Assembly: GCA_014378465.1 (NCBI GenBank)
Contig: JACMNQ010000033.1
Location: 1-64,000 of the forward strand
DNA: 64,000 nt
Reading direction: 5' to 3'
Origin: Oligoflexia bacterium
Lineage (GTDB): Bacteria > Bdellovibrionota > UBA1018
Within the stretch, counting starts at the first letter, position 1. Every line of letters begins with the position of its first letter. Shown piece by piece: positions 25,196 to 33,024 of this stretch. Below the pieces are notes generated by a model. The model ran no database searches, was not told the DNA's origin, and worked only from the letters and a program-made list of their open reading frames with translations. Made by a program: the position numbers and the translations under genes.

Positions 25196-25815
25196 TTTTT
25201 TGACGAAGTGTACGAAGATCTGCTCTGGACCTGAATCTGAACGTTTTCAACCACGGTGATCCCGGCGAAAGAAGGAATGGCGATCTTGTAATCTGTCAGC
25301 TTCACCGGAAAGTGTGCATCCACACTGAGTGTGTCGGCTGCTCGGGTCAGGACCAGACTGCCGTTCACGGGCTGGGTCACACCATGAAGAGTGAGTTGTC
25401 CCTGAAAAGGAGTCGTGCAGGTGGCGGTCGCGGTTTCAGTGCAGTTTTTCGGGACAGTGAGATGGGTGAGCGTGAGTCTGGAATCCGGGAACTGTTCCAC
25501 CTGGAGGTACTTTTTCTTCATGTGCTCGTCGCGCATCTTCATGCCGGTCTCAAGACTGTCGAGATGAAAAGTCGCTTCGCCGGTCAACTGGTCAGCTACC
25601 AGTTTGAAGTTTCCAACCGGTGCTCCCCCTTTGCCATGAATCTTCAGAGCACTGGGGTTTCCAACGGCTTCGAACTCCACTTTGCCTTCTGAGTTGAGCA
25701 CCAGATCCGCTCCTCCCGCGGCGAATGCCGAAAAAGTTGCTACCATCACGACAGAGGTCAGGGTGAGAATCATGATCGGTCCGGGCCTGCCGAGAAACCT
25801 TTTTGAGAGCATCAT
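25192..25815 (-). CDS. YceI-like periplasmic lipocalin-type protein
   Basis: A 207-residue protein of the YceI family, periplasmic lipocalin-fold proteins that bind isoprenoid-type lipids. A hydrophobic signal segment (LTLTSVVMVATFSAFAAGG) leads into the fold. Typical elements are VEFEAVGNPSALKIHGKGG, LDSLETGMKMRDEHMKKKYL and TPFQGQLTLHGVTQPVNGSL. The Arg-Asp-xHM segment is the family's best-conserved stretch. It sits between a triheme lipoprotein gene and a heme-motif barrel gene. YceI genes elsewhere often pair with cytochrome b561, so a redox link is plausible. The ATG at 25815 may be replaced by the next Met one codon later. Confidence 0.87.
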   Translation of the reverse strand: MMLSKRFLGRPGPIMILTLTSVVMVATFSAFAAGGADLVLNSEGKVEFEAVGNPSALKIHGKGGAPVGNFKLVADQLTGEATFHLDSLETGMKMRDEHMKKKYLQVEQFPDSRLTLTHLTVPKNCTETATATCTTPFQGQLTLHGVTQPVNGSLVLTRAADTLSVDAHFPVKLTDYKIAIPSFAGITVVENVQIQVQSRSSYTSSKK

Positions 25816-25852
25816 GAGCGGTTCTCCAGTTCAATCTTGGTGTGGCCAAAGT

Positions 25853-26992
25853 TCAGTTTTCAGGTGAGCCCTGTTCAATCCAGGTCTTGAGAAGCTGAAA
25901 GTTGTCGGTCAGAAGTGCCTTGCGCGGAGGCATGGTCCCGTTGACAATAACTGCCTCTTCAACCAGGTCAATATTAACTTTGACGTTGGAATAGGTTTCA
26001 AGATTGACCCCTCCTTTTTTGCCATGGCAACGAATGCAGCTGGGAGTGAAAACCTGGTCTCTGACCTGCGCATAAGTGACTCGAAGGACTGGAACCGGAA
26101 CCGGAACAGGCGCAGGAACGGGAGCAGATTCCGGTGCAGGGACGATGACGGGGGCAGTTGGAGTCTCTGGAGCAGGAGTTGGTGAAGGAGCAGGAGCTGG
26201 TGAAGGAGCCGGTGCAATGATGATTGCAGGGGGAGGAGGCGAAGTCACGGGAGGGACCGCTTCCAAAGCCCCTTCGGGAGCGCCTTGCTCAATCCAGCTT
26301 TTCAGGAAAAGCGTGTCGTCGTCGGAAAGGGGATGACGCGGAGGCATCGACTTCTCAGTGATGGCTTCGCGCGTGATCAACTCCAGGTTTTCTTTCACGT
26401 GGGAGTAGGTTTCCAGATTCACGCCCCCCGCATGTCCATGACACTTCACGCAGCTCGGAGTGAAAATGCGCTGCTTGACCTGTGCGTAGGAAATCACCCC
26501 GCCCGGAACGGGCAGTGTTGGAGTACTCGAGGGGAGGGGAGTCGAGGAAGCTTCGGGCGCGGGTGGCGCGATGATCGGGAGCGTGGGATCGCGCACGAAT
26601 TCAGGTGCGCCCTGATCCAGCCAGCTTCCCAAAAGTTCTTTTTCGGCGCCAGTGAGCGGAGTCCTGCTGGAAGGAGGCATGGTGCCCTGAAGGAGCGCTT
26701 CCTGTTCGATGCCTCGAGCGTGGCTGAAGACTTCAGCGTACGATTCGAGATTCACTCCACCAGCGCTGCCGTGACACCGAACGCAGTGAGGAGCGAAGAC
26801 CGTATTTCTGACCATTTCATAACTGACGGTGGCGGTCGTGGTCCCGAGGCGAGGTCCGAGTGCCTGGGATGAACTCTTTGGGTTTGAATAGTTGCAGGAG
26901 CTGAGTGCCGCGAGGCCGCTCAGCAGAAGCAGACTCAAGCTGGGAATGGACGATTTCAGAGTAAAGGTGAAGCGGAAGTTCAAAGTGGACAT
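25853..26992 (-). CDS. Triheme lipoprotein made of three tandem cytochrome c-like repeats
   Basis: A 379-residue lipoprotein (lipobox LSSC, Cys33) containing three copies of a roughly 75-residue module. Each copy has YEMV/YAQV, a heme site (CVRCH 70-74, CVKCH 181-185, CIRCH 319-323), GGVNLE-Y, and a later MPP that could supply the distal Met ligand (M105, M216 and about 355), ending in W-[LI]-x-QG-[AS]-P. Linkers between copies are Pro/Ala/Ser-rich; the second is a long PAP/PVP stretch suited to spanning a distance. The module resembles the cytochrome domains found with planctomycete-type proteins. It is the first gene of the operon with YceI and the heme-motif barrel. Together they could form an envelope electron conduit; this is inference. 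Confidence 0.9.
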   Translation of the reverse strand: MSTLNFRFTFTLKSSIPSLSLLLLSGLAALSSCNYSNPKSSSQALGPRLGTTTATVSYEMVRNTVFAPHCVRCHGSAGGVNLESYAEVFSHARGIEQEALLQGTMPPSSRTPLTGAEKELLGSWLDQGAPEFVRDPTLPIIAPPAPEASSTPLPSSTPTLPVPGGVISYAQVKQRIFTPSCVKCHGHAGGVNLETYSHVKENLELITREAITEKSMPPRHPLSDDDTLFLKSWIEQGAPEGALEAVPPVTSPPPPAIIIAPAPSPAPAPSPTPAPETPTAPVIVPAPESAPVPAPVPVPVPVLRVTYAQVRDQVFTPSCIRCHGKKGGVNLETYSNVKVNIDLVEEAVIVNGTMPPRKALLTDNFQLLKTWIEQGSPEN

Positions 26993-27293
26993 GCGAGTTC
27001 CTTTGGCTGCCTGTGCAGGGCGGCTGGCCGCTTCGTAACACTTTCATCGCGGAGACACAACGTGCACGCCTGAAGTTCGTCCACCGCTCCGGCTCGCCTC
27101 GCATGGGGTAGTCATTGAATATCAGGGATGTATCATCGGCGGAAACCGCTTTCACCTGCACAGGTGTCTTCTTTTTCGACACTTTTAAATCGAAGGCGGT
27201 GCCCAAGGCCTTGAAAGTAAAGGACACTGCAATGTACTCACGGTGGCACTTCGCTTGCTTCATAGCGTGCAAGAGAGAAACAAGGAGAACACT
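26993..27293. other. Intergenic region between divergent units
   Basis: About 300 nt between the triheme lipoprotein (leftward) and the second small peptide (rightward). It must hold promoters for both. A TTGAAA at 27211-27216 with TACTCA 18 nt downstream is the best, weak, candidate for the peptide gene. A good ribosome site CAAGGAG lies just before the ATG at 27294. No RNA gene or repeat was recognised. Confidence 0.4.
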
Positions 27294-27500
27294 ATGAACT
27301 TTAAGAAATTCGCGAAACTTTTCATGCTTTTCACGCTCATGAACCTGATCGGGACCGTTGTGTGGGCCAGTGAGAATACCGATTCCGCAGCATCCTGCGA
27401 ATCCATGTCTGACGTTCAGGCCAAAGCGGTTGCCCCCGCCGCAGCAAGCTCCACTTCCCAGCCTGCTGCAGGATCTGTCGCTGCTCCCGCCGGCAGATGA
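27294..27500 (+). CDS. Small secreted single-Cys peptide, family member 2
   Basis: A 68-residue precursor. The signal peptide (MNFKKFAKLFMLFTLMNLIG) ends at VVWA, and the mature peptide begins SENTDSAASCESMSD. This parallels member 1 (VWA-AENEVSCEAPSD) in junction, Cys position and the following Ser/Ala-Asp. The tail is Ala/Pro/Ser-rich. AAGGAG lies 6 nt before the ATG. The gene stands alone and is closed by a terminator at 27541, so it is a dedicated transcript. No known peptide family was recognised. Confidence 0.72.
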   Translation: MNFKKFAKLFMLFTLMNLIGTVVWASENTDSAASCESMSDVQAKAVAPAAASSTSQPAAGSVAAPAGR

Positions 27501-27540
27501 TCGTTTCCCTTTAGAGAATCCCCCTTTCAATCCCCTTCAA

Positions 27541-27570
27541 GGCTCTCAGGATACTCCTGAGGGCCTTTTT
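27541..27570 (+). terminator. Intrinsic terminator after small peptide 2
   Basis: GGCTCTCAGG and CCTGAGGGCC form a 10-bp stem with one wobble pair and a 5-nt loop, followed directly by five T residues. It lies 40 nt after the stop of the small peptide gene. Confidence 0.85.
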
Positions 27571-28001
27571 CATTTGCGTCATCAGAGAGCGGAGTCATCC
27601 CCCCGGCGTGATCAGCTCCCGGCGGCATGCGGAACGTCCTGGGCTCTGTTCAATTCTCGCGCATGAACCTCAGCTCGTCTCCACTCTTGAGCTTCACTTG
27701 GACGCCCTTCGGCCTGACTCGGATGCCTGTGTCTTTTCTGAGCTGTTTCAAAACGAGTCAGATCTGTCCAAAGATTGAACACCTGCCTAGCCCTGTGTTT
27801 TCAGTGACCCTCAATCAATTTCGACACGGATATAATAGCTATCAATTTCATATACTTGAATGTGGTGCATTGTGGCATCGCCGTTGCAATTACCTGTGTA
27901 AGCAGAGACTCACCATTGAGGGTGGCTCCCTGTGAGAGAGAACAAACTGTAGAGCGGTGGACCTTGAGAAGGTCTGTTGTTTGATTAACGAGGAGAGCAG
28001 T
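27571..28001. other. Intergenic region with a candidate -10 element
   Basis: About 430 nt without a convincing gene. A perfect TATAAT occurs at 27831-27836, with no good -35 partner; if used it would give the third peptide gene a leader of roughly 160 nt. On the minus strand a 33-codon TTG-started frame (27650-27751) looks protein-like but has no ribosome site. Forward frames here have poor codon structure. Confidence 0.35.
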
Positions 28002-28214
28002 ATGAAAAAAGTAAAGACCCGTTTCCTGTTGGTGATGATCGTCGGATTCCTTGCGGGCCCAACCGCATTGGCTTCTGAAAACAAGTGGAACGAAGTTCCA
28101 GTTGAAGCTCGCAACTGCGGCGCTCAGCAGGACAAGAATTATTATGAAACCTCTGACCTGAATTCCGCTCCAGCGGCAGGCTCTTCAAGCTCTTCAGCTT
28201 CCAGCATCCGTTGA
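28002..28214 (+). CDS. Small secreted single-Cys peptide, family member 3
   Basis: A 70-residue precursor with signal peptide MKKVKTRFLLVMIVGFLAGP ending at TALA. The mature peptide starts SENKWNEVPVEARNCGAQQD and ends in a Ser/Ala-rich tail. It shares with members 1 and 2 the S/A-E-N start, one Cys and a low-complexity tail; overall similarity is weaker. GAGGAG lies 6 nt before the ATG. A small hairpin with a GAAA loop (TGATCG/CGATCA) overlaps the stop but lacks a T tract. Function unknown. Confidence 0.68.
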   Translation: MKKVKTRFLLVMIVGFLAGPTALASENKWNEVPVEARNCGAQQDKNYYETSDLNSAPAAGSSSSSASSIR

Positions 28215-28245
28215 TCGGAAACGATCACGTGTGTTGATTTGAAGA

Positions 28246-28809
28246 TCAGTGAGTCTGAGTGGAACCGTTGAGGTCTCGGATCAAAGCCTTGAGCTTCTGC
28301 CGTTCACTCGAAGGAATATCCGTCACGGGCGCATTCTCTTTCCCTCCGCTTCCCGCGGGAGGAAGAGGATGTGCCCTTTTTTCGTGGATCGAATCATCAT
28401 AGCCGGGACGATTCTCCTGACGAAGACCGTGGCGACCGCTGACGGTGGTTTCGGAACCCTCATCGCTGAGTGAACGGTTCAGTCCGTCGTTGTGCTTTCT
28501 CATTCCGTCCGCTGCATCCTTCGCCTGCTGGAAAGCTGACGGATGGGGAGAGGCGTGCGAGCCGGAATCTGAAGAAGTGGACGAGGTCACGTCCTTGGCG
28601 ATCCCTTTGGCGGATTTGCTCACTTCCTTCAGAGTATTCTCGGACCATCCTGCCGCTTTGCGAAAGTTGGGCGACTTCTCCACTTTCGCGATGTGGCTCT
28701 GGATGTGCCCATTGAGGGTCTTGCCATCCCACTTAACCCAGTTGCCGAGAATCAGTATGAACAGGATGAAGAGGGTGGTCTTGAAGAGAAAGCCGAAGAA
28801 TTTGATCAT
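28246..28809 (-). CDS. Single-pass membrane protein of unknown function
   Basis: A 187-residue protein with one N-terminal membrane helix (IKFFGFLFKTTLFILFILIL), followed by a polar, Ser/Asp/His-rich and probably disordered tail. No family was recognised. Its ATG overlaps the stop of the CheC/CheX-like gene (ATGA), so it is cotranscribed and translationally coupled with a receiver and a predicted phosphatase. That coupling suggests a membrane partner or output of the CheY pathway, but nothing in the sequence proves it. Confidence 0.72.
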   Translation of the reverse strand: MIKFFGFLFKTTLFILFILILGNWVKWDGKTLNGHIQSHIAKVEKSPNFRKAAGWSENTLKEVSKSAKGIAKDVTSSTSSDSGSHASPHPSAFQQAKDAADGMRKHNDGLNRSLSDEGSETTVSGRHGLRQENRPGYDDSIHEKRAHPLPPAGSGGKENAPVTDIPSSERQKLKALIRDLNGSTQTH

Positions 28810-29294
28810 ACTTGGATTGAGGCTCCTGAGAGTCCTGGGCTCGACATCAGCACAAGGAGTTGAAGTTCAATGAGCGGACCGGCAGCGCCGGCCTGCTGCA
28901 ACTGATGATGGTAGCGATGAGCGGGAACGGGTTGGCCGGATTTTTCAAGCGCCTGCAGCGCCGGCAGAACCTGGGACTGAAGCTGAAGCGAAGTCAGAAA
29001 GCGCGGAGGCGAGATCATCACATCCCAGCCCTGTTCGAGACTGAGCTGGTTGGCCATTCGACTGGCCAGGACATTTCCCATCTCAGTGTACGTCGAGCCG
29101 TCCAGCCCCTCGTCAAAGAGAAACAGGATGAGTCCGGTCGTATCGCCGTAGAGATTGAAGCTGACTCCACTGCGACCTTTCAGATCCAGGGCCTGGACGT
29201 GATCGATCGGAGCCTGCTTTTCGACATTTCCCAGGTGATAGAATGTGAAACTTTCCGGAAAGGCGCCAATGAGTTTTGTGAGGTTCTCCAGCAT
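28806..29294 (-). CDS. CheC/CheX-like CheY phosphatase candidate
   Basis: A 162-residue protein that matches the active-site signature of CheC/CheX/FliY phosphatases exactly in spacing: Ser67-x3-Glu71-x2-Asn74-x22-Pro97. In that family the Glu and Asn position water to dephosphorylate CheY-P. Residues around it (GLILFLFDEGLD, EMGNVLASRMANQL) fit the helix that carries the motif. The gene is 5 nt downstream of a cheY-like gene, which supports the assignment. Beyond the motif, similarity to classical CheC is low, and this may be a distinct subfamily. No other chemotaxis genes are nearby. Confidence 0.68.
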   Translation of the reverse strand: MLENLTKLIGAFPESFTFYHLGNVEKQAPIDHVQALDLKGRSGVSFNLYGDTTGLILFLFDEGLDGSTYTEMGNVLASRMANQLSLEQGWDVMISPPRFLTSLQLQSQVLPALQALEKSGQPVPAHRYHHQLQQAGAAGPLIELQLLVLMSSPGLSGASIQV

Positions 29295-29299
29295 GAGTC

Positions 29300-29713
29300 T
29301 CAGCCGACTTCCTGCTGCTCACGGTGGCCGCGAGTCGCCATGCGATCGTCGCCGGCCAGGGCCCGAGCCACGGTATTGAGAACATCCGACGAGCTGAAGG
29401 GTTTGACGACGTAATCTTTCGCGCCCACGTTGATCGCTTCCATCACGAGGTTGGCCTGTCCCATCGCCGAGATGATGATGACCTTGGCTTCCTTGTCCAT
29501 CTTGAGAATCTTCTGAGTGGCTTCGATGCCGCTCATCTTGGGCATGACGACGTCCATGGTGACCACATCGGGTCTGAGCTTGGCGTACATCTCGATCGCC
29601 TCGGCTCCGTCCCCAGCTTCGCCAACCACCTGGTAGTGAGCCTCTGTCAGAATGTCTGAGAGTGTTTTTCGAACGAATGGTACATCATCGACAATGAGAA
29701 CGGTCTTCGCCAT
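29300..29713 (-). CDS. CheY-like response regulator (receiver only)
   Basis: A 137-residue stand-alone receiver domain. Acidic pocket Asp9/Asp10, phosphoacceptor Asp54 in TMDVVMPKM, Ser82 in IIISAMG and Lys104 in YVVKPF are all present. There is no DNA-binding or enzymatic output; the last 18 residues are a polar tail. Close CheY relatives bind the flagellar switch or other targets. A GGGAAG ribosome site precedes the ATG at 29713. It heads the trio with the CheC/CheX-like and membrane-protein genes, giving a compact phospho-switch with its own predicted phosphatase. The cognate histidine kinase is not in the window. Confidence 0.93.
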   Translation of the reverse strand: MAKTVLIVDDVPFVRKTLSDILTEAHYQVVGEAGDGAEAIEMYAKLRPDVVTMDVVMPKMSGIEATQKILKMDKEAKVIIISAMGQANLVMEAINVGAKDYVVKPFSSSDVLNTVARALAGDDRMATRGHREQQEVG

Positions 29714-29730
29714 GAATTACTTCCCTGTAA

Positions 29731-29792
29731 GCGGCACCCTTTCTCGAAATGAAAGGTGCCTTTCAGCAACGCAGGCATTCATTTGCCTGCCG
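29731..29792. repeat. Two inverted repeats upstream of the cheY-like gene
   Basis: GGCACC...GGTGCC with inner CTTTC/GAAAG (29732-29760) and GCAGGC...GCCTGC (about 29773-29792) form two hairpins in the 115-nt gap between the CNNM gene end and cheY. Neither has a clear T tract on the minus strand, so they are weak terminators at best. The first lies directly upstream of the cheY ribosome site and could affect its translation. Confidence 0.45.
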
Positions 29793-29828
29793 TACCAGTG
29801 TAACGCTCCCGTGTAAAAAAGCTAGATG

Positions 29829-31139
29829 TCAATCTTTTGGCGTGGCTTCGTGGCCATCGCGATCATCTCGCGATGGGGAGGGGGTCAACTCGATCAGCAC
29901 GAGCTCAATCTGCCGGTCGGACGCCTTGCGGACGGTGAATTTCAGGGAACCTGCAGGCGTATTGAAGTAGAGGTCATCCGCCAGTTCCGGGATGCGGCCG
30001 AACTGCTGCAGCAGGAACCCGCCGAGAGTTTCATATTCGCCTTCAGGAAGTTCCAGTTTCAGATCTTCATTGATCTGCAGAATTTCCATCTTGGCCTGGA
30101 CGAGCCAGCTGTTTTCGCCCATCTGCTTGTGGGTATTGACGTCAGTGTCGTGTTCGTCACTGATCTCTCCCACGATTTCCTCGACGATGTCCTCGAAAGT
30201 GAGCACTCCCACCGCACCTCCGTATTCGTCGACCACCACGACCATTTCACTCTCTTCGATTCGCATTTCCTGAAGGAGATCCTCAAGGGACTGCGTCTCG
30301 GCGACGTAATGCGCCGGAGTGATGTGAGCACGGATGGTCTGAGTGGTGTCCGCGGCGAGAAAAAGGTCCGAAATCTCGAGCACGCCCACGATGTTGTCGA
30401 TTCGGCCCGAAAAGACCGGCATGCGCGAATGGCGATGGGATTTGAAGCGCTCGAGCGCTTCGGCGATGGTGCTCGCTTCGGCGATGGCTTCGACCTTGAT
30501 CAGCGGAATGAGCGCATGTTTGGCTTCTGTGTCCTTGAAATCAAAGATGCGCTTGATCATCTTTCGTTCGCTGGACTTGATCTCTGATTCCTTGCGACTG
30601 TAGGACAGGAGCTGACGGATTTCTTCACGCATCCCCTGGCGCTTTCCGGTGAGCAATTCCTCGATCGGACCGAGAAGTCGTGAGAGTCGCGAGGTGTAAC
30701 CGGAAAGGATGCGGGTCACGGGATAGAAGATCCAGAAGATGGACTGCACGGCGGGCGCGACCCACGGAGCCAGTTTCGTGGCGTACTTCTGGTAGATGGT
30801 CTTCGGGATCAGTTCACCGAGAAGCACGACCAGCGGTGAAGTGATCGCGATGGCGATCAGATCGGCGTGTCGGCTTCCGATCTTGTGCACATAAAGGGAG
30901 ATGAGGGACGAGATGCTGATCACGCAGAGGCTCGTCATCAGAAGGGTGGAAGAGAGAATGCGCTCCGGATGATTCGCGAGTTCAAGTGCGAGCTTGGCTC
31001 TCTGGGAGCCCTGGCCCGCACGCGCTTTCAGGGTCAGCTTGTCGGCGGACAGGAGTGCGATTTCGCTGCCGGAGAAAAAACCTTCGATCAGAAGAAACGG
31101 CGGAATCAGGAGTGCCAGCGTGGTCAAAGTGAGTTCCAT
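29829..31139 (-). CDS. CNNM/HlyC-CorC family transporter, full length
   Basis: A 436-residue inner-membrane protein of the CNNM/CorC (hemolysin C-like) family linked to Mg2+ or Co2+ efflux. An N-terminal DUF21/CNNM domain with four helices (residues 1-180, including VVLLGELIPKTIYQKYA) precedes a CBS pair (about 205-330) with DEYGGAVGVLTFEDIVEEIVGEI. A C-terminal CorC_HlyC domain runs to the end (about 345-425). It starts as TGATG at the stop of a second CNNM gene, so the two are one operon. The tandem arrangement suggests a heterodimer or division of labour. Confidence 0.92.
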   Translation of the reverse strand: MELTLTTLALLIPPFLLIEGFFSGSEIALLSADKLTLKARAGQGSQRAKLALELANHPERILSSTLLMTSLCVISISSLISLYVHKIGSRHADLIAIAITSPLVVLLGELIPKTIYQKYATKLAPWVAPAVQSIFWIFYPVTRILSGYTSRLSRLLGPIEELLTGKRQGMREEIRQLLSYSRKESEIKSSERKMIKRIFDFKDTEAKHALIPLIKVEAIAEASTIAEALERFKSHRHSRMPVFSGRIDNIVGVLEISDLFLAADTTQTIRAHITPAHYVAETQSLEDLLQEMRIEESEMVVVVDEYGGAVGVLTFEDIVEEIVGEISDEHDTDVNTHKQMGENSWLVQAKMEILQINEDLKLELPEGEYETLGGFLLQQFGRIPELADDLYFNTPAGSLKFTVRKASDRQIELVLIELTPSPSRDDRDGHEATPKD

Positions 31140-32275
31140 CAGGAGATGACTCCCTTGGGGGCAATCTTGGTTGGCGCGGGCGGATTTTCCGGCGGGAAGA
31201 GTTCTTCAAAGAGCACATCCAGCAGATCCTGCATCGTCACGATGCCCACTGCATTCTCGTGATCGTCTTCGATCACGGCCATGTGGGTCTTCTGATTCTT
31301 CATGCGGCGAAAGAGCCCGTTGAGTTTGGTGTTCATCGAAACGGTGAAGGGCTTCCACATCAGCGCACTGATCGGCGTCGAAGGATCTTCCTTCTCCAGC
31401 TTGGCGACCAGAAGATCCTTGGAGTAGAGCACGCCGATCACACGGATCTTGCCTGGGCCAGAGGCGGACTCCGTGACCGGGATCCTGGAAAACTTCGGAT
31501 CCTTCACACGGGTCAATGCATTGAGAGCGGCCTGCAGCGTGGTCTGCGCCGGAAGAGAGTAGACCTGGGAGAAAGGCGTGTAAATTTCACTGACGACCGT
31601 GTCGTCGAGATCAAAGACGTTCTTGATCAGCTCAAGTTCACTCTGCTGAATCGTGCCTTCCTTGTGGGCTTCCTCGATCATCGACAGAAAGTCAGCCTCA
31701 CGGAGTATCGGCCGTCGCACGAACTTTGAGTAATCTTTGGCGTCAACCATTCGAGAGGAAAGAATCGCGGAAAAGGAGCTGATGAATTTCTTGAGAAAGA
31801 CCCGCACGGGCGCGAGAGATTCATAGACCAGAAGAAGTGGCCCTGCGGTCATGGCCGCGACGATCTGATTGGCTCTGGCGCCGATGACCTTGGGTGTGAT
31901 CTCACAGATGAACAGAACCACCGGTGTCGTGAAGACGATGCCGAGAATCGTGTCCATCGCCCAGTGAGGGATATTGTGAAGGAAGAGAAAGTTGACCGGA
32001 GCCTCTGGGCTGTCCTGGCCCCAGCCCCGGGAAACTGCACCTGTGATCAGAGTCGAAAGTGAGATGTTCACGATCTCATTGACGACGAGAATGACGACCA
32101 GGAGCCCGGCTGGATCGGCGAGCAGCTTTCGGATCTTCGTGTGAGACTTCTTGAAACGGTCCTTGATGGAGCGGATCTGAAAGCGCGAGAGGCTGAAGAG
32201 CGCGACTTCAGAGGCTGACATGAAGGCAGCGACGGCGATCAGAATGACGCAGACCAGGAGTTCAAGAGGTGTCAC
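31139..32275 (-). CDS. CNNM family transporter lacking the CorC_HlyC domain
   Basis: A 378-residue paralogue of the downstream gene. The CNNM membrane domain (SASEVALFSLSRFQIRSIK; FICEITPKVIGARANQIVAA) and CBS pair (to about 365) are present, but the chain ends at a Pro-rich tail with no CorC_HlyC domain. The start is a GTG at 32275. Such short versions occur in many genomes, often paired with a full-length one as here. The substrate is inferred only from the family. Confidence 0.9.
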   Translation of the reverse strand: MTPLELLVCVILIAVAAFMSASEVALFSLSRFQIRSIKDRFKKSHTKIRKLLADPAGLLVVILVVNEIVNISLSTLITGAVSRGWGQDSPEAPVNFLFLHNIPHWAMDTILGIVFTTPVVLFICEITPKVIGARANQIVAAMTAGPLLLVYESLAPVRVFLKKFISSFSAILSSRMVDAKDYSKFVRRPILREADFLSMIEEAHKEGTIQQSELELIKNVFDLDDTVVSEIYTPFSQVYSLPAQTTLQAALNALTRVKDPKFSRIPVTESASGPGKIRVIGVLYSKDLLVAKLEKEDPSTPISALMWKPFTVSMNTKLNGLFRRMKNQKTHMAVIEDDHENAVGIVTMQDLLDVLFEELFPPENPPAPTKIAPKGVIS

Positions 32276-32343
32276 AGGTGATTAAGAGTGTACCTGAGGA
32301 ATGCTGAGTCGGCCAAACTTTGTAAGTCTGTTCGAGAGGAGAG

Positions 32344-33000
32344 TCAGGATTTTGACGGCCCGGAAACAGTCGTCGTCAGCACTCTTTGCACAAGAGCAGT
32401 GAGCTGGGTGGATGAGGCGCCCGGTTGCAGAGCTGCTTCAAAGAGTGCGTGAGTGCTGCGGTCGTGTTCGGCAAGCCATGTGAAGCTTTCCTTCGGACCC
32501 AGGTACCAGTGGTTTCGAAAGGCGAAGTACTCTTCAAGCAAAGCCATCTGCAGCCATGCCCGGCGGTAGTTCCCTTCGAGGTCCCCTCTGGAGCTGCGTC
32601 CGACCATCTTCTGAAGCCAGACCCGGCGTTCCTGATCTTCTGAAAGTGTGAGCGGGGTGGGGCCCTGTCTGAAGGCCTGATTGATCTTTGCGAGAAGTTC
32701 ATCCGCGTACGAATCTCGCTGCACCAGGACTTTGCCTTCTCGGATTCGCAAGTAGTCCTTCTCCTTTCCAGTGAAAGCATTTTCCGGATAGATGAAAGCG
32801 TCGAGATACTTTCCCGTCCCGTCAGCGCTTTGAATGATTCGAGCGTCTCGCACGGCTTCACCTCCCGAGCGGATGCCCATGAGATCGTAGTCACTTTTCT
32901 CGGTGAAGTCGCCGCGACTTCTGGAGCCGTAGAGAATGACCGTGTGGCAGCCGTACTTTTCAGTGAGATCCCTGAATGCGATTTCGAGAATGGGGTCCAT
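32344..33000 (-). CDS. MNT-type nucleotidyltransferase domain protein
   Basis: A 218-residue protein whose N-terminus has the nucleotidyltransferase motif GSRSRGDFTEKSDYDL (GSxxRG...DxD) with the two catalytic Asp. A helical C-terminal part (EGNYRRAWLQMALLEEYFAF) resembles fused HEPN-like or substrate-binding helices. Related proteins include small MNT toxin-antitoxin antitoxins and stand-alone adenylyltransferases; this one is longer than MNT antitoxins. AAAGG precedes the ATG at 33000. It follows a RAYT-type transposase by 24 nt in the same direction, a likely chance or mobile association. Confidence 0.8.
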   Translation of the reverse strand: MDPILEIAFRDLTEKYGCHTVILYGSRSRGDFTEKSDYDLMGIRSGGEAVRDARIIQSADGTGKYLDAFIYPENAFTGKEKDYLRIREGKVLVQRDSYADELLAKINQAFRQGPTPLTLSEDQERRVWLQKMVGRSSRGDLEGNYRRAWLQMALLEEYFAFRNHWYLGPKESFTWLAEHDRSTHALFEAALQPGASSTQLTALVQRVLTTTVSGPSKS

Positions 33001-33024
33001 GAGTTTGCCTTTCTTGCGCGTTTC

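Noticed and set aside
26817..27530. 237-codon minus-strand frame covering the second small peptide
   Set aside because: It crosses the triheme lipoprotein N-terminus, an intergenic region and the peptide gene. There is no ribosome site, and the forward peptide has a strong site, signal peptide and terminator.
27650..27751. 33-codon minus-strand frame starting TTG (MKQLRKDTGIRVRP...)
   Set aside because: The residue composition looks protein-like, but there is no ribosome site or neighbour support. It could be a remnant. Kept only as a note in the intergenic entry.
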